NCBI RefSeq assembly: GCF_014200435.1
Contig: NZ_JACHBR010000001.1
Coordinates: 2,790,001 to 2,854,000, forward strand
DNA length: 64,000 nt
Source of the DNA: Sphaerisporangium krabiense
Lineage (GTDB): Bacteria; Actinomycetota; Actinomycetes; Streptosporangiales; Streptosporangiaceae
Direction of reading: 5' to 3'
Positions 7,813-17,170 of the stretch are shown here, in pieces. Each line of letters opens with the position of its first letter. Position 1 is the first letter of the stretch. Under the pieces are notes generated by a model. It was not told the origin of the DNA. It did not search any database and saw only the letters and a list, made by a program, of their open reading frames with translations. The position numbers and the translations under genes are program-made.

Positions 7813-8457
7813 CTATTCTGGTCCGTCGGAGGTAAGGCGTCGCCGGCCTTCGGCGAAGAAGCCGGGCACATCGGAGACCTCGCTCATCGGGCGCGCGGCC
7901 CCGAACGGGGCGTTCCAGAACTCCCCGCTCCGCGCCTCCCACGGCACCACGTAGGCGTACGGCACACCGAGGTAGGTGTCCCCGCACGACACGCCGTAGG
8001 CCACCTGGTCGAGCAGGATCCCGATGTCGAAGTGCTCCGGCCACAGCACCGGCGTCTCGCCGGGCGCGAACGCGCGCAGCGCCTCGTCCCCGAGGGCCAG
8101 GCACCGCTGCAGGTACCGGGCCGCGCCGGCCTCCACCCGCAGCACGTCGCCGGCGGACGCCCCGGAGCCGTCGTGGTAGAGCCCCTCGGGGGCGCCGGCC
8201 CCGGCCCCGGTGGCCGCGCCGAGCTCCTTCAGGGACCGTCCGTCCAGCGGCAGCCGCGTGGCGCCCGCGACCAGGACGTCCCCCTCGACCCGCAGATCCG
8301 GCGCCGCGACGGTCCCGAAGCCCTCTGGGGTGACCCGCAGCCTGATGGTCCCGCTGGTCCGGTACTGCGGCCCGGCCAGCAGCAGTTCGGCGACCGCGTG
8401 CAGGGACAGGCGCGTGGCGGTGTAGGCGCCGTCGTCCGGCGTCTCCTGGGCGTTCAT
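7813..8457 (-). CDS. Hypothetical protein, first gene of a four-gene operon
   Basis: A 214-aa protein starting at ATG 8457 behind GAAGGAGA (SD), which decides this start over a longer frame from 8601. It has no signal peptide or membrane span. Recognisable segments are GTIRLRVTPEGFGTVAAPDL early and PVLWPEHFDIGILLDQVAYG in the middle, then GDTYLGVPYAYVVPWE. The PEHFD and PYxYVxPWE stretches recur in a conserved actinobacterial hypothetical family. No function is known. It overlaps the promoter region of the divergent gene at 8589. Confidence 0.75.
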   Translation of the reverse strand: MNAQETPDDGAYTATRLSLHAVAELLLAGPQYRTSGTIRLRVTPEGFGTVAAPDLRVEGDVLVAGATRLPLDGRSLKELGAATGAGAGAPEGLYHDGSGASAGDVLRVEAGAARYLQRCLALGDEALRAFAPGETPVLWPEHFDIGILLDQVAYGVSCGDTYLGVPYAYVVPWEARSGEFWNAPFGAARPMSEVSDVPGFFAEGRRRLTSDGPE

Positions 8458-8588
8458 GTGTCTCCTTCGCGGCGCTCGCGGCCCGGCGATACGCCCACAT
8501 CCTGCTGGAACATCGTCCCGGCCGCCACTTCGCCTACTGTGGGTGAGGAACGCCACCGGTCCCGTGACGACCTTGACGGCCGGAGGGA

Positions 8589-9071
8589 ATGATGCAGACA
8601 TTCCTCCCTTATCCAGATTTCGCGGCCACAGCCCGCGTGCTGGACCCCCGTCGCCTCGGCAAGCAGCGGGTCGAGGCCCTCCAGGTCCTGCGGGCCCTCA
8701 CCGTCCCCGGGTACGGCTGGCGCCACCACCCCGTCGTCCGCATGTGGGCGGGCTACGAGGAGGCCCTGGTCAGGTACGGCCTGGAGGTCTGCGCGCACTG
8801 GTGCTCGCTCGGCCGGGCCGACACCTGCGCCGCCAAGATGCTGCGCGAGCTCGCCGAATGCCACGCCGTCGCCGAGCCCCGCACCCAGCCGCGCCTCGGC
8901 GAGGCGGGCGAGCTGCCCCCGTGGCTGGGCGACCGGGCGCTGCACCTCAGCCACAGGTCGGCCCTGGTCCGCAAGGACCCGTCCTTCTACGGCCCGATCT
9001 TCGCCGGCACCCCGGACGACCTCCCCTACCTCTGGCCCGCCTCCGACCGGGCCCCGTCCCGCCCGTGCTGA
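8589..9071 (+). CDS. MSMEG_6728 / pyrimidine-dimer glycosylase-like protein
   Basis: A 160-aa protein with the N-terminus MQTFLPYPDFAATARVLDPR followed by RLGKQRVEALQVLRAL and WRHHPVVRMWAGYEEAL. This is the pattern of the Pyr_excise (PF03013)/MSMEG_6728 family, related in sequence to T4 endonuclease V. It ends with SHRSALVRKDPSFYGPIF. Members are suspected DNA-repair proteins, but activity has not been shown for this branch. The start ATG is at 8589 behind CCGGAGGGA. Its 3' end overlaps the convergent ATPase gene by 46 bp. Confidence 0.85.
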   Translation: MMQTFLPYPDFAATARVLDPRRLGKQRVEALQVLRALTVPGYGWRHHPVVRMWAGYEEALVRYGLEVCAHWCSLGRADTCAAKMLRELAECHAVAEPRTQPRLGEAGELPPWLGDRALHLSHRSALVRKDPSFYGPIFAGTPDDLPYLWPASDRAPSRPC

Positions 9072-9577
9072 ACCCACGGGCCGATCAGGAACCACACCGT
9101 CGTCGTCGCGCCGGTCCGGTGGACGCCCCAGCCGGACGACAGCAGGTCCACCAGCAGCAGCCCCCGCCCCCCGGGGCTGCCGGGAGCGGCCACGCGGAGG
9201 GCGGGGGCGCCGTTCCCGGGGTGGGACACCTCGGCGAGCAGCCGTCCGGCCGTGGCGGACAGCCGTACGGTCACCGGTCTCCGGCCGCCCTCCGGCGCGT
9301 GGACGACGGCGTTGGCGGCCAGCTCGCTGAGCAGCAGCACCGCGTCGTCCAGCCGCTCGCCCGCCATCCCGCGGGCCAGCACGCGCCGCGCCCACCGGCG
9401 GACGGCCCCCACGGCCGACCGCTCGCCGGGGAACGTCCGCAGCCCGAGCGGGTGGAGCACGACACGAGGCCCGGACTCCCGAGCCGTGCGCGAACGCGTC
9501 TCCACCGGCGCCGACGTGCTCTTCCGCATCGCTTCCACCACTTCTCCGGCAGGGTCGAGGGCAGGCCGGGAACTCAA
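9026..9577 (-). CDS. ATP-binding protein (HATPase_c_2, anti-sigma-like)
   Basis: A 183-aa GHKL-ATPase of the RsbW-like HATPase_c_2 type that is abundant in actinomycetes. The N-box is LLSELAANAVVHA (residues ~94-106), the G1 region is VSHPGNGAPAL, and the G2 loop is GGRGLLLVDLLSSGWGV. The N-terminal ~35 residues are low complexity, so the Met at 9529 is an equally good start. Such proteins bind and phosphorylate anti-anti-sigma factors or sequester sigma factors; the partner is not encoded nearby. It overlaps tail-to-tail with the gene at 8589-9071, and its start lies beyond the end of the S8 protease gene. Confidence 0.85.
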   Translation of the reverse strand: MSSRPALDPAGEVVEAMRKSTSAPVETRSRTARESGPRVVLHPLGLRTFPGERSAVGAVRRWARRVLARGMAGERLDDAVLLLSELAANAVVHAPEGGRRPVTVRLSATAGRLLAEVSHPGNGAPALRVAAPGSPGGRGLLLVDLLSSGWGVHRTGATTTVWFLIGPWVQHGRDGARSEAGQR

Positions 9578-9584
9578 CCGGAAC

Positions 9585-11156
9585 TCAGAAGGTGATCGAC
9601 CAGGCGTCGATGGTCCCGGCGTCGTAGGAGTACAGGTCGCGCACCCGCAGTTGCCAGGCGCCGTTCCTGTTCTCCGCCGAGGTGTTCACCGTGTACGTCT
9701 GGTGAACCCCGTCGGCCGTGCCGACGCCGCCCGGCTTCTTGAGCGTGAAGACGGCGCCGCTCGGCCCCACCAGGTCGATGGCGAGGTCGGAGGTGAAGGA
9801 GTGGACGACGTCCACCTTCACGGAGGTCGAGGTCGTGCCCTTGCCCTCGCAGTTCTGGATCGTCACCGGGCTGTTCACGGCGGAGCCCGCGTCGGGGATC
9901 GCCACGTCGGCGTCGTTGCCGCCGCCCGCGCACGTCGGCGGGTTGGGGCCGCCGCCGCCGATGAACCCGGTGTAGAGCAGCTTGTTCGGCGACCCGGAGC
10001 CGGGGCTCTTGACCACGTTCGGGGTCGCGTTGCCGGTCAGCGCCTTGGTCACCTCGGCGGGCGTGGCCGACGGGTTGGCCGACAGGTACAGCGCCGCGGC
10101 CCCGGCGACGTGCGGCGACGCCATCGAGGTGCCGCTCATCGTCGCGGTGCCGCCGGAGTTGGCGGTGGAGACGATGCTCGACCCGGGCGCGAAGACGTCC
10201 AGGCAGGTGCCGACGTTGGAGAAGGAGGACCTGGTGTCGGAGGAGTCGGTCGCGCCGGCCGTGATCGCCGACGGCGCCCGCGCCGGGCTGTAGGAGCAGG
10301 AGTCGGCGCCGTTGTTGTTGCCGCCCGCGACGGCCATGGTGATGCCCGCGGAGGTGGCCCGCGCGACGGCGTCGTCCACCGAGGAGTCCGGGTCCCCGCT
10401 CAGGCTCATGTTCGCCACGGCGGGCTTCCTGACGTTCTTGACCATCCAGTCGATACCGGCGATGACCTGCGACCACTCGCCGTTGCCCGAGCAGTCCAGC
10501 ACCCGGACGCCGACCAGCCTGACGCCCTTGGCGACGCCGTACGTGGCGCTGCCGACGGTGCCGGAGACGTGGGTGCCGTGCCCGTGGCAGTCGTTGGCGA
10601 TCGCGTCGTCGTCGATGAAGTCGTACCCGTCCGAGGCCCGCCCGCCGAAGTCGCCGTGCGCCTTGTAGAGGCCCGTGTCCAGGATGTACGCGGTGACGTT
10701 CTCCGCCTTGTTCCCGTAGGTGTAGCCCTTGTCCACCGGCAGGGCGCGCTGGTCGACCCGGTCCAGGCCCCAGGAGGGCGGGTTGGTCTGGGTGTCGGCG
10801 ATGTGGGCGCGGCCGTCCTGTTCCACGTACGCGACGCCCGGCTCCGCGGCCAGGCGCGCGGCGGCCTGCTCGCTCATCTTCACCGCGAAGCCGCGCAGCC
10901 CGGCGGTGTAGACGTAGGTCAGCCGGCCGCCGTGCCTGGCCGTCAGGTCCTTCGCCTTCGCGGTGGTGACCTCGGCGAGGGCGGTGGTGTCCTTCAGGAC
11001 GACGATGTAGGCGCCGGGGACGGAACCGGGGCGGTTCGCGTTGCGGATCGGGTCCTGAGCGGCCTGCGCCGGTGTGGACCCCAGCCCCAGCAGCGCCGTT
11101 CCTGCCGCCAGGAGGCCGGCGAGCGCGCCGTGCCGCCAGGAGGGATGATCTCTCAT
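9585..11156 (-). CDS. Secreted S8 subtilisin-like protease with C-terminal P-domain
   Basis: A 523-aa preproprotein. Residues 1-32 are a Sec signal (RHGALAGLLAAGTALLGLG, cleavage near AQA-AQ). Residues ~48-125 are an inhibitor_I9 propeptide (YIVVLKDT through YVEQDG). The S8 catalytic domain has the full triad Asp160 (YILDTG), His193 (GHGTHVSG) and Ser344 (SGTSMASPH). Residues ~420-523 form a P/Homo B domain (DVVHSFTSDLAIDLVGPSG, then WQLRVRDLYSYDAGTIDAW). The start at 11156 has GGAG 9 nt upstream; in-frame sequence further upstream lacks a leader. It diverges from the LAL regulator at 11399, which suggests control by that regulator, though this is unproven. Confidence 0.95.
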   Translation of the reverse strand: MRDHPSWRHGALAGLLAAGTALLGLGSTPAQAAQDPIRNANRPGSVPGAYIVVLKDTTALAEVTTAKAKDLTARHGGRLTYVYTAGLRGFAVKMSEQAAARLAAEPGVAYVEQDGRAHIADTQTNPPSWGLDRVDQRALPVDKGYTYGNKAENVTAYILDTGLYKAHGDFGGRASDGYDFIDDDAIANDCHGHGTHVSGTVGSATYGVAKGVRLVGVRVLDCSGNGEWSQVIAGIDWMVKNVRKPAVANMSLSGDPDSSVDDAVARATSAGITMAVAGGNNNGADSCSYSPARAPSAITAGATDSSDTRSSFSNVGTCLDVFAPGSSIVSTANSGGTATMSGTSMASPHVAGAAALYLSANPSATPAEVTKALTGNATPNVVKSPGSGSPNKLLYTGFIGGGGPNPPTCAGGGNDADVAIPDAGSAVNSPVTIQNCEGKGTTSTSVKVDVVHSFTSDLAIDLVGPSGAVFTLKKPGGVGTADGVHQTYTVNTSAENRNGAWQLRVRDLYSYDAGTIDAWSITF

Positions 11157-11398
11157 GGGGGGTTCTCCGTTTCCTACGGCCGAGCGGTGGCCCGGCTCCA
11201 GAAAGTGACCGCCGCGCGGGCGGCGACCGGCGGTCGTATGCGAAGCACCATCCGGCTCCGGGGCGTGGCCGATCAATCCGTAGGGCCGTAGGTAGGGATA
11301 CGTGATTCGGTGAAACATCCGATATTCCAAATACGAACCAGAAGTCCTAAGCTCGGCAGTCCACGGGGTTCAGCAAGGCGACGCGGACGGGACACGGA

Positions 11399-14293
11399 AT
11401 GGCCGCAGCTCCGAGGCAGCGAACACCTGGACGGTCACAGACGGCGTCGCCGATCCTGATCGGACGCCGGAGCGAGCTGGAGGAGCTGACCGCCGCGCTC
11501 GTCTCGCCCCCGGCCGTCGCGATGATCGAGGGCGAGGCCGGCGTCGGCAAGAGCCGCCTGGTCCGCGAGCTGATCGCCCAACCGGCACTGAGGCGTCTGC
11601 GGATCCTCCCGGGGTACTGCCAGCCGCTGCGCGAGCCGTTCCGCTACGGCCCGATCCTGGAGGCGCTCGGCACCCTGCGCGGCCATCCGCCGCCCTTCGA
11701 CCGCGACCGGCTGAGCCCGGTCACCGGTATGCTGCACGCCCTGCTGCCCGAGCTGTCCGAATTCCTGCCCGACCCGCCCGAGCCCACCGGCGACCCGCGC
11801 TCGGAACGCCACCGGGTGTACCGCGCGGTGCGCGAGCTGCTGTCCGCCGTCGGCCCCGCGATGCTGCTCGTCGAGGACCTGCACTGGACCGACGACGGCT
11901 CGCGCAGCCTGCTGAGCTTCCTGATGGCCGACCTGCCGCAGAACCTCGCGATCGTCGTGACCTACCGCCGTGAGGAGGCGCCCGGCGGGGTGCCGCTCGG
12001 CAGCGCCTACCGTCCCCCGCCCGGCGCGACCAGCGTCCTGGTGAGCCTGAAGCCCCTCGACCTGGCCGAGGTGCGCGCGCTGGCGTCCTCCATGCACGGC
12101 GGGCGCTCCATCACCCTGGACTTCGCGACCAAGCTGTACGAGCGCACCGCCGGCCTGCCGTTCGTCGTCGAGGAGACCATGCGGGCGCTCGGCGACCCGG
12201 CGGGCACGTCGCGCCTGGAGGGCCCGGCCGCGCGGCAGCTCTTGGAGAACGTCGAGGTGCCGGTCCTGCTGCGCGAGGCCATGGCGGAACGGCTCGCGGG
12301 GCTGCCCATCGCGGCGGTGCGGCTCGCCGAGGCCGCGGCCGTGCTCGGCGTGCCCGCGACCGTCGAGCTGTTGCAGGAGGTGGCCGGGCTGACCGGGCAG
12401 CGCTCCCGGGCCGCGCTGGCCGCCGCGCTGAGCAGCGGCGTGCTGCACGAGGCCGACGACTGCCTGTACGGGTACCGGCACACCCTCGCCCAGCAGGCCG
12501 TGTACGACACCATGGCCGGGTTCGAGCGCAGGCGGCTGCACGCCCGTGCCATCGAGGCGCTGCGGCGCCGCGAGCCGAGGCCGCTCGTCCGGCTCGCCGA
12601 CCACAGCCACCGGGCCGGCCGCGCCGGGGACGCGCTGCGGTACGGCGAGGAGGCCGCCGACCGGGCCATCCGCGAGGGCGACGCCTCCACCGCCACCCAG
12701 CAGTTGCAGCGCCTGCTGCTGATGCCCGAACTGACCGCGGCCGACGTCGACCGCCTGGCGGTCAAGCTCGGCGAGATCGCGCACACCGGGCTCGACCAGC
12801 ACGACCCCGCCGCCACGCTGGAGAGGGTCCTCGGCGACCCCCGGCTGTCCACCGCGGCGCGCGGCGAGGTGCGGCTGTTCCTCGGGCTGCTGCTGATCCG
12901 CCAGGCCGGCGGGCTGCAGGCGGGCCTCGACGCCATCGAGACCGCGATCGGCGAGCTGGACGAGCGCCCCGACCTGCTGGGCCGCGGCGTCGCCGTGCTC
13001 GCCCTGCCGTACTTCGGCACGACCCCGCTGCCTCGGATCAGGCCGTGGACCGAGCGCCTCGGCGCGATGATCGACGAGGCGACCGGCGAGGAGCTACGGC
13101 TCACGATGCTGGCCAACTACGCGCCGGCGCTGGTGCAGGTGGGGGAGCCGGGCGCGCTGCGCGCGTTCGCGCCGCCGGCGCGGGACGCGGCCATGACCCC
13201 CGCCGAGCAGCGCAACCTGTCGCGCCTGCACTGCAACCTCGCCGACGCCTGCGCCTGCACCGGCCACCACCGGGAGGCCGGGCCGCTGCTGCGGGAGGGG
13301 CTCCGGATGGCCGTCGAGGTCGGCGCGCCGTTCGTCGTCAGCACCGGACGTGCCACGACCGCGCGGCTGGACTGGCTGCTCGGCGAGTGGGACGGCCTGG
13401 AGGAGCGCGCCCTCGGCATGCTGGACGAGTACCACGACCTGCTGCCCAACGCCAGCGAGCTGTCCCTGGTGCTCGGCTGGCTGGCCGGCGCGCGCGGCGA
13501 CTGGGACGAGGCCGAGGGGTGGCTGAACGCCACCGGCGTGGCCGCGCCGCACGACTCCATCACCCCGGTCGTGGTGAGCGGTTTCGCCGCCCTCGCCAAG
13601 GTGCGGCTCGCCCGGGGAGAGACCGATGCCGCGCTCGCCGACGCGCGGCGCGGCCTGGAGATCGTGCGGCGCAAAGAGGTGTGGGCCTGGGCGGGGGAGC
13701 TGGTCCCGGTGGCGGTGTCCGTCCTGCTCGAATGCGGCAGGTTCGGCGAGGCGCAGACCCTGGCGGGCGACCTCGCCCGCGGCGTGGCGGACAGGGACGC
13801 GCCCATGGCCAAGGCGGCGCTGGAGATGGCGAGCGCGCTGCTCGCCGAGGCCAAGGGCGAGGTGGGGCTCGCGCTGCGGCACTACGAGCGGGCCCGGCGG
13901 GCCTACGGGGAGCTGCCCGCGCCGTACTACGCGGCCCTGGCGGCCGAGCGCCTGTGGGTGTGCCGCTTGGAGAACGGGTCCCCCGGCGCCGCCGAGGAGC
14001 TGGCCGCGCTGGCCGACGCGTTCGCCGCGATGGGCGCCACCTGGGACGCCGACCGGTGCGGGCACCACCTGCGCGTCCACGGCGTCACGCGCTCGTCGCG
14101 GCGGGGGAGGCGCGGATACGGGGACACCTTGTCGCCCAGGGAGCAGGACGTGGCCCGGCTGCTCGCCCGGGGGCGGACGAACCGGGAGATCGCGGAGGTG
14201 CTGTTCCTGTCCCCGCGCACGGTCGAGCAGCACGTGGCCCGTACTCTGCGCAAGCTGGGCAAGCGCTCCAGGAACGACCTTCTCGACGGGTGA
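11399..14293 (+). CDS. LAL-type LuxR regulator with AAA/NACHT-like ATPase
   Basis: A 964-aa member of the large ATP-binding LuxR (LAL/MalT-like) class. It has an N-terminal P-loop ATPase with Walker A GEAGVGKS at residues 45-52 and Walker B-like MLLVEDLHW near 160. A long helical TPR-like middle (about 350-880) follows, then a C-terminal LuxR HTH (LSPREQDVARLLARGRTNRE, then EVLFLSPRTVEQHV) near 905-960. These regulators often switch on secondary-metabolite or hydrolase genes in response to ATP and an effector. Here it sits between two secreted protease genes, divergent from the S8 protease and upstream of the trypsin-like gene, so it is a plausible activator of both. The target sequence is not evident. 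Confidence 0.93.
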   Translation: MAAAPRQRTPGRSQTASPILIGRRSELEELTAALVSPPAVAMIEGEAGVGKSRLVRELIAQPALRRLRILPGYCQPLREPFRYGPILEALGTLRGHPPPFDRDRLSPVTGMLHALLPELSEFLPDPPEPTGDPRSERHRVYRAVRELLSAVGPAMLLVEDLHWTDDGSRSLLSFLMADLPQNLAIVVTYRREEAPGGVPLGSAYRPPPGATSVLVSLKPLDLAEVRALASSMHGGRSITLDFATKLYERTAGLPFVVEETMRALGDPAGTSRLEGPAARQLLENVEVPVLLREAMAERLAGLPIAAVRLAEAAAVLGVPATVELLQEVAGLTGQRSRAALAAALSSGVLHEADDCLYGYRHTLAQQAVYDTMAGFERRRLHARAIEALRRREPRPLVRLADHSHRAGRAGDALRYGEEAADRAIREGDASTATQQLQRLLLMPELTAADVDRLAVKLGEIAHTGLDQHDPAATLERVLGDPRLSTAARGEVRLFLGLLLIRQAGGLQAGLDAIETAIGELDERPDLLGRGVAVLALPYFGTTPLPRIRPWTERLGAMIDEATGEELRLTMLANYAPALVQVGEPGALRAFAPPARDAAMTPAEQRNLSRLHCNLADACACTGHHREAGPLLREGLRMAVEVGAPFVVSTGRATTARLDWLLGEWDGLEERALGMLDEYHDLLPNASELSLVLGWLAGARGDWDEAEGWLNATGVAAPHDSITPVVVSGFAALAKVRLARGETDAALADARRGLEIVRRKEVWAWAGELVPVAVSVLLECGRFGEAQTLAGDLARGVADRDAPMAKAALEMASALLAEAKGEVGLALRHYERARRAYGELPAPYYAALAAERLWVCRLENGSPGAAEELAALADAFAAMGATWDADRCGHHLRVHGVTRSSRRGRRGYGDTLSPREQDVARLLARGRTNREIAEVLFLSPRTVEQHVARTLRKLGKRSRNDLLDG

Positions 14294-14435
14294 TCCCGCG
14301 AGGCACCCGAGCACGTCCTCAAAGGTACGTATACCTACGCATATTTCCCCTGATTGTTCGGGCAAGGGCCCTGGCTGACAGTAGTCCGCAGCATCCCGCC
14401 TCCTCCTCCCCCGAGGAGTAAGGAAAGGACTACAC

Positions 14436-15941
14436 GTGAATTCTCCCCACCTCCGGGGCCTCATCCCCCTGGCCGTCGCCGCGGCGGTCCTGGTCCCGAT
14501 CGGGGCGTTCCCGGCCCACGCGCAGGGCGAGCCCACGCTTCCCGTGACCAGGACCGCGGCCAACTACGAGGGCGGTACGGTGCCCACGCCCTCGTCCGGC
14601 GGCGGCGCCTCCTTCTACGGCGGCCAGGACGCCACCGTCGACGAGTTCCCCGCCATCATCGCGGGCCTGCGCTCGGGCGGCTCCCGCCCCCAGGGCCAGT
14701 CCTGCACCGGCTCGGTGATCGCCCCGCGCAAGATACTCATCGCCGCGCACTGCGCCGACGCCGAGGGCGACAAGACGTTCCTGTACGGGCTCGACGACCT
14801 CAACGCCGGCGGCGGCTTCCGCACCCGCGTCGTCGAGTACAAGAAGCACCCGAAGTACGTGAACTTCGACCAGGGCTACGACGTGGCCGTCGTGACCGTC
14901 GCCGACGACATCCCGGTCCGCGGCGGCAGGTACGCCCAGTACGCCACCTCCGCCGACGCCGACCTCGCCACCCCGGGCAAGAACGGCCAGGGCTTCGGCT
15001 ACGGCAAGAAGGACTTCAACGACACCTCCCAGGACGTGACCCTCGACAAGGCCACGCTGCCCATCGTGGACGGCGACCGCCTCTGCCAGGGCGTCGGCGC
15101 GGGCTTCAAGTCGGCCACCATGATCTGCGCCGGCTACTCCGACGGCCGTGTCACCATCCTGCCCGGCGACAGCGGCGGCCCGCTCGTCGTCGACGGCAAG
15201 ATCGTGGGAGTGGCGTCATGGAGCCGCAGCGACTTCAAGTGGTACAGCGTCTACGGCCGCCTCACCAACGACATGGGCGACTGGGTCAAGGAGCAGGCCG
15301 GCGGCACGGACCCCGGCGACCCCGGCGCCTTCGAGCTCGCCGTCACCCCGGACGGCCTCAAGGTGTCCTCGGGCAAGTACATCTCCACCACGGTCACCAG
15401 CCTGCCCGACGGGGACGCGGAGTCCATCGACCTCACCGCTACCGGGCTGCCGTCCGGCGCCAAGGCGGTCTTCCAGCCCAGCAAGATCATGACCGGCCAG
15501 AACGCCAAGCTCACCATCGAGACCGCCGCCACCACGCCGTCCGGCGCCTACCAGGTCAAGGTCACCGGCACCACCGCGGGCGGTAAGACCGGCACGGCGA
15601 ACGTCACCCTCACCGTCGAGGGCGGACAGCCGCCGACGGGCGAGGTGAAGGTCACGCTCAGCCCCGCCTCCGGCACGGTGACCCAGGGCTTCTTCGCGAA
15701 CCTCTCCGCCACCGCCTCCGGCGGCACCGGCAACCTGAAGATCACGGTGTCCGGCCTGCCCGCCGGAGCGCAGTCGTTCATCACCCCGTCCACCATCGGC
15801 CAGGGCGGCCGCAGCGGCATCACCCTCATGACCGGCTTCCAGACCCCGCCGGGCACCTACCCCGTCACGGTGCGGGCCACCTCCGCCGACGGCAGGACCG
15901 GCACGGCCACCTACACCCTCACCGTCCAGAAGTTCGCCTGA
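14436..15941 (+). CDS. Secreted trypsin-like (S1) serine protease with Ig-like repeats
   Basis: A 501-aa protein starting at GTG 14436 behind AAGGAAAGGAC. The signal peptide has a core LIPLAVAAAVLVPIGAF and a cleavage site near AHA-QG. The S1 domain has His105 (IAAHC), Asp149 (GYDVAVV) and Ser246 (GDSGGPL), all intact, with paired cysteines around them. From about residue 300 come two beta-sandwich repeats with the theme ESIDLTATGLPSGAKAVFQP and KITVSGLPAGAQSFITPS, resembling bacterial Ig-like/NPCBM-associated surface modules. The protein is likely exported, with the repeats giving substrate or wall attachment. It lies 142 bp after the LAL regulator and ends at a strong hairpin. Confidence 0.93.
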   Translation: MNSPHLRGLIPLAVAAAVLVPIGAFPAHAQGEPTLPVTRTAANYEGGTVPTPSSGGGASFYGGQDATVDEFPAIIAGLRSGGSRPQGQSCTGSVIAPRKILIAAHCADAEGDKTFLYGLDDLNAGGGFRTRVVEYKKHPKYVNFDQGYDVAVVTVADDIPVRGGRYAQYATSADADLATPGKNGQGFGYGKKDFNDTSQDVTLDKATLPIVDGDRLCQGVGAGFKSATMICAGYSDGRVTILPGDSGGPLVVDGKIVGVASWSRSDFKWYSVYGRLTNDMGDWVKEQAGGTDPGDPGAFELAVTPDGLKVSSGKYISTTVTSLPDGDAESIDLTATGLPSGAKAVFQPSKIMTGQNAKLTIETAATTPSGAYQVKVTGTTAGGKTGTANVTLTVEGGQPPTGEVKVTLSPASGTVTQGFFANLSATASGGTGNLKITVSGLPAGAQSFITPSTIGQGGRSGITLMTGFQTPPGTYPVTVRATSADGRTGTATYTLTVQKFA

Positions 15942-15960
15942 CGCCCGCCTCCGCGGAGCA

Positions 15961-15992
15961 GGTGACCCCGGGCCCGCGCCCCCGGGGTCACC
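15961..15992. terminator. Hairpin terminator between convergent genes
   Basis: A perfect 12-bp inverted repeat GGTGACCCCGGG (15961-15972) / CCCGGGGTCACC (15981-15992) with an 8-nt loop, 20 bp after the stop of the trypsin-like gene and before the 3' end of the methyltransferase gene. Confidence 0.85.
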
Positions 15993-16057
15993 GTGACGCC
16001 CCGCCTGACCTCGGTCGTAGGGTCGGCCCCGTCGCTCTTCTCGCCGGGCGGGGCCGG

Positions 16058-16996
16058 TCAGGACTCCTTCGTGCTCCTCCTGCCGAGGCGCCTGCGGGTC
16101 CAGCGGACGGCGCGCTGGGCGACCGGGCCGGCCAGGCTGATCTCCGAGGTCGCCTTGCGCAGCGCCGTGGTGGTGGCGCGGGACTCGGCGAGCGACCGCT
16201 TCAGGTCCTCGGACGTGCGCTTCAGCTCGGAACTGAGGCGGCGCAGGCTCGCCGCGTCCACCGGAGGCTCCGCGGGCTTCTTCTTCTCGTTGACGCGCAG
16301 CAGATCCCGGTCCCCGAGCGGGTCGACGGTGAACCACAGGTCGGAGCTCTTCTCCAGCCACGTCCGCAGGCGCGCCCGCAGCGGCTCGGGGTCGCCCCAC
16401 GTGCCGTACAGCTTCTGCGTGCTGATCGCGACGGGCTCCAGGCCGAGGTTGGCCACCGCCTCCCACACCGCGAACGCGACGCCCGGCGTGTGGACGCTGC
16501 GGTAGTCGTCGAACACCACGACGCCGTCCGGCCTCAGCACCTGCCGCGCCGCCAGCACGTCGCCCCGGACGTGCGTGTAGAGGTGGGACGCGTCGACGTG
16601 GACGAACCTGCACGAGCCCGGCGCGACGTGGTCGAGGATCACCGACGTCGGACCGTGCACGATCCTCGGCAGCGCGTCGTGGAAGGCGAGGTAGTTCTCC
16701 TCGAACCTGTCCCGGGTGAGCGTGCTGTAGGAGCGGCTGGTCTCGGTGTTGTTGGTCTCCTCGGGCGCGTCGGACTCGAAGAGGTCGCACACGGTGAAGG
16801 TCTCGCCCTCGCGCAGGTGGGCGCCGATCAGGATCGCGCTCTTGCCCATATAGGCGCCGAGTTCGAGCAGGTCGCCCGGAGGCTCGTCGGCGGCCTTCTC
16901 CGAAAGGAGCCAGGTGAAAAGACGCTGGTCCGTACCCCAGAACCAGCCAGGGATCCGGTCGAGAGCCTTGGGGGTGAGTTCTTCCCTAGCCGCCAT
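16058..16996 (-). CDS. Class I SAM-dependent methyltransferase with coiled-coil tail
   Basis: A 312-aa protein. Residues ~40-210 form a Rossmann methyltransferase of the Methyltransf_24/CmcI-like type: motif I LLELGAYMGKSAI, then FTVCDLFESD, VHVDASHLYTHVRGDV and the acidic DGVVVFDDYRS. The C-terminal ~80 residues are a charged helix or coiled coil (LRRLSSELKRTSEDLKRSL), ending with a basic stretch RRRLGRRSTKES. Methyltransf_24 enzymes often act on sugars or O-methylate small molecules; the substrate is not known. It is a single gene, convergent with the protease and separated from the next gene by an AT-rich 174-bp gap that probably holds divergent promoters. Confidence 0.82.
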   Translation of the reverse strand: MAAREELTPKALDRIPGWFWGTDQRLFTWLLSEKAADEPPGDLLELGAYMGKSAILIGAHLREGETFTVCDLFESDAPEETNNTETSRSYSTLTRDRFEENYLAFHDALPRIVHGPTSVILDHVAPGSCRFVHVDASHLYTHVRGDVLAARQVLRPDGVVVFDDYRSVHTPGVAFAVWEAVANLGLEPVAISTQKLYGTWGDPEPLRARLRTWLEKSSDLWFTVDPLGDRDLLRVNEKKKPAEPPVDAASLRRLSSELKRTSEDLKRSLAESRATTTALRKATSEISLAGPVAQRAVRWTRRRLGRRSTKES

Positions 16997-17170
16997 TGGC
17001 GCATCGTAACAGGACGAAGTTCTAGATCATGATTTATAGCCCTTTTATTACCTCATATAGCCCATTAGGCACCAAGTGTTTTCCCGTACGTCACTTTCCG
17101 TCCCCGCGACCGTCCATGGAACTCGACCCCTTGCCGTCCACGTTGACGTATCCGATGGTTTCGATGACGC

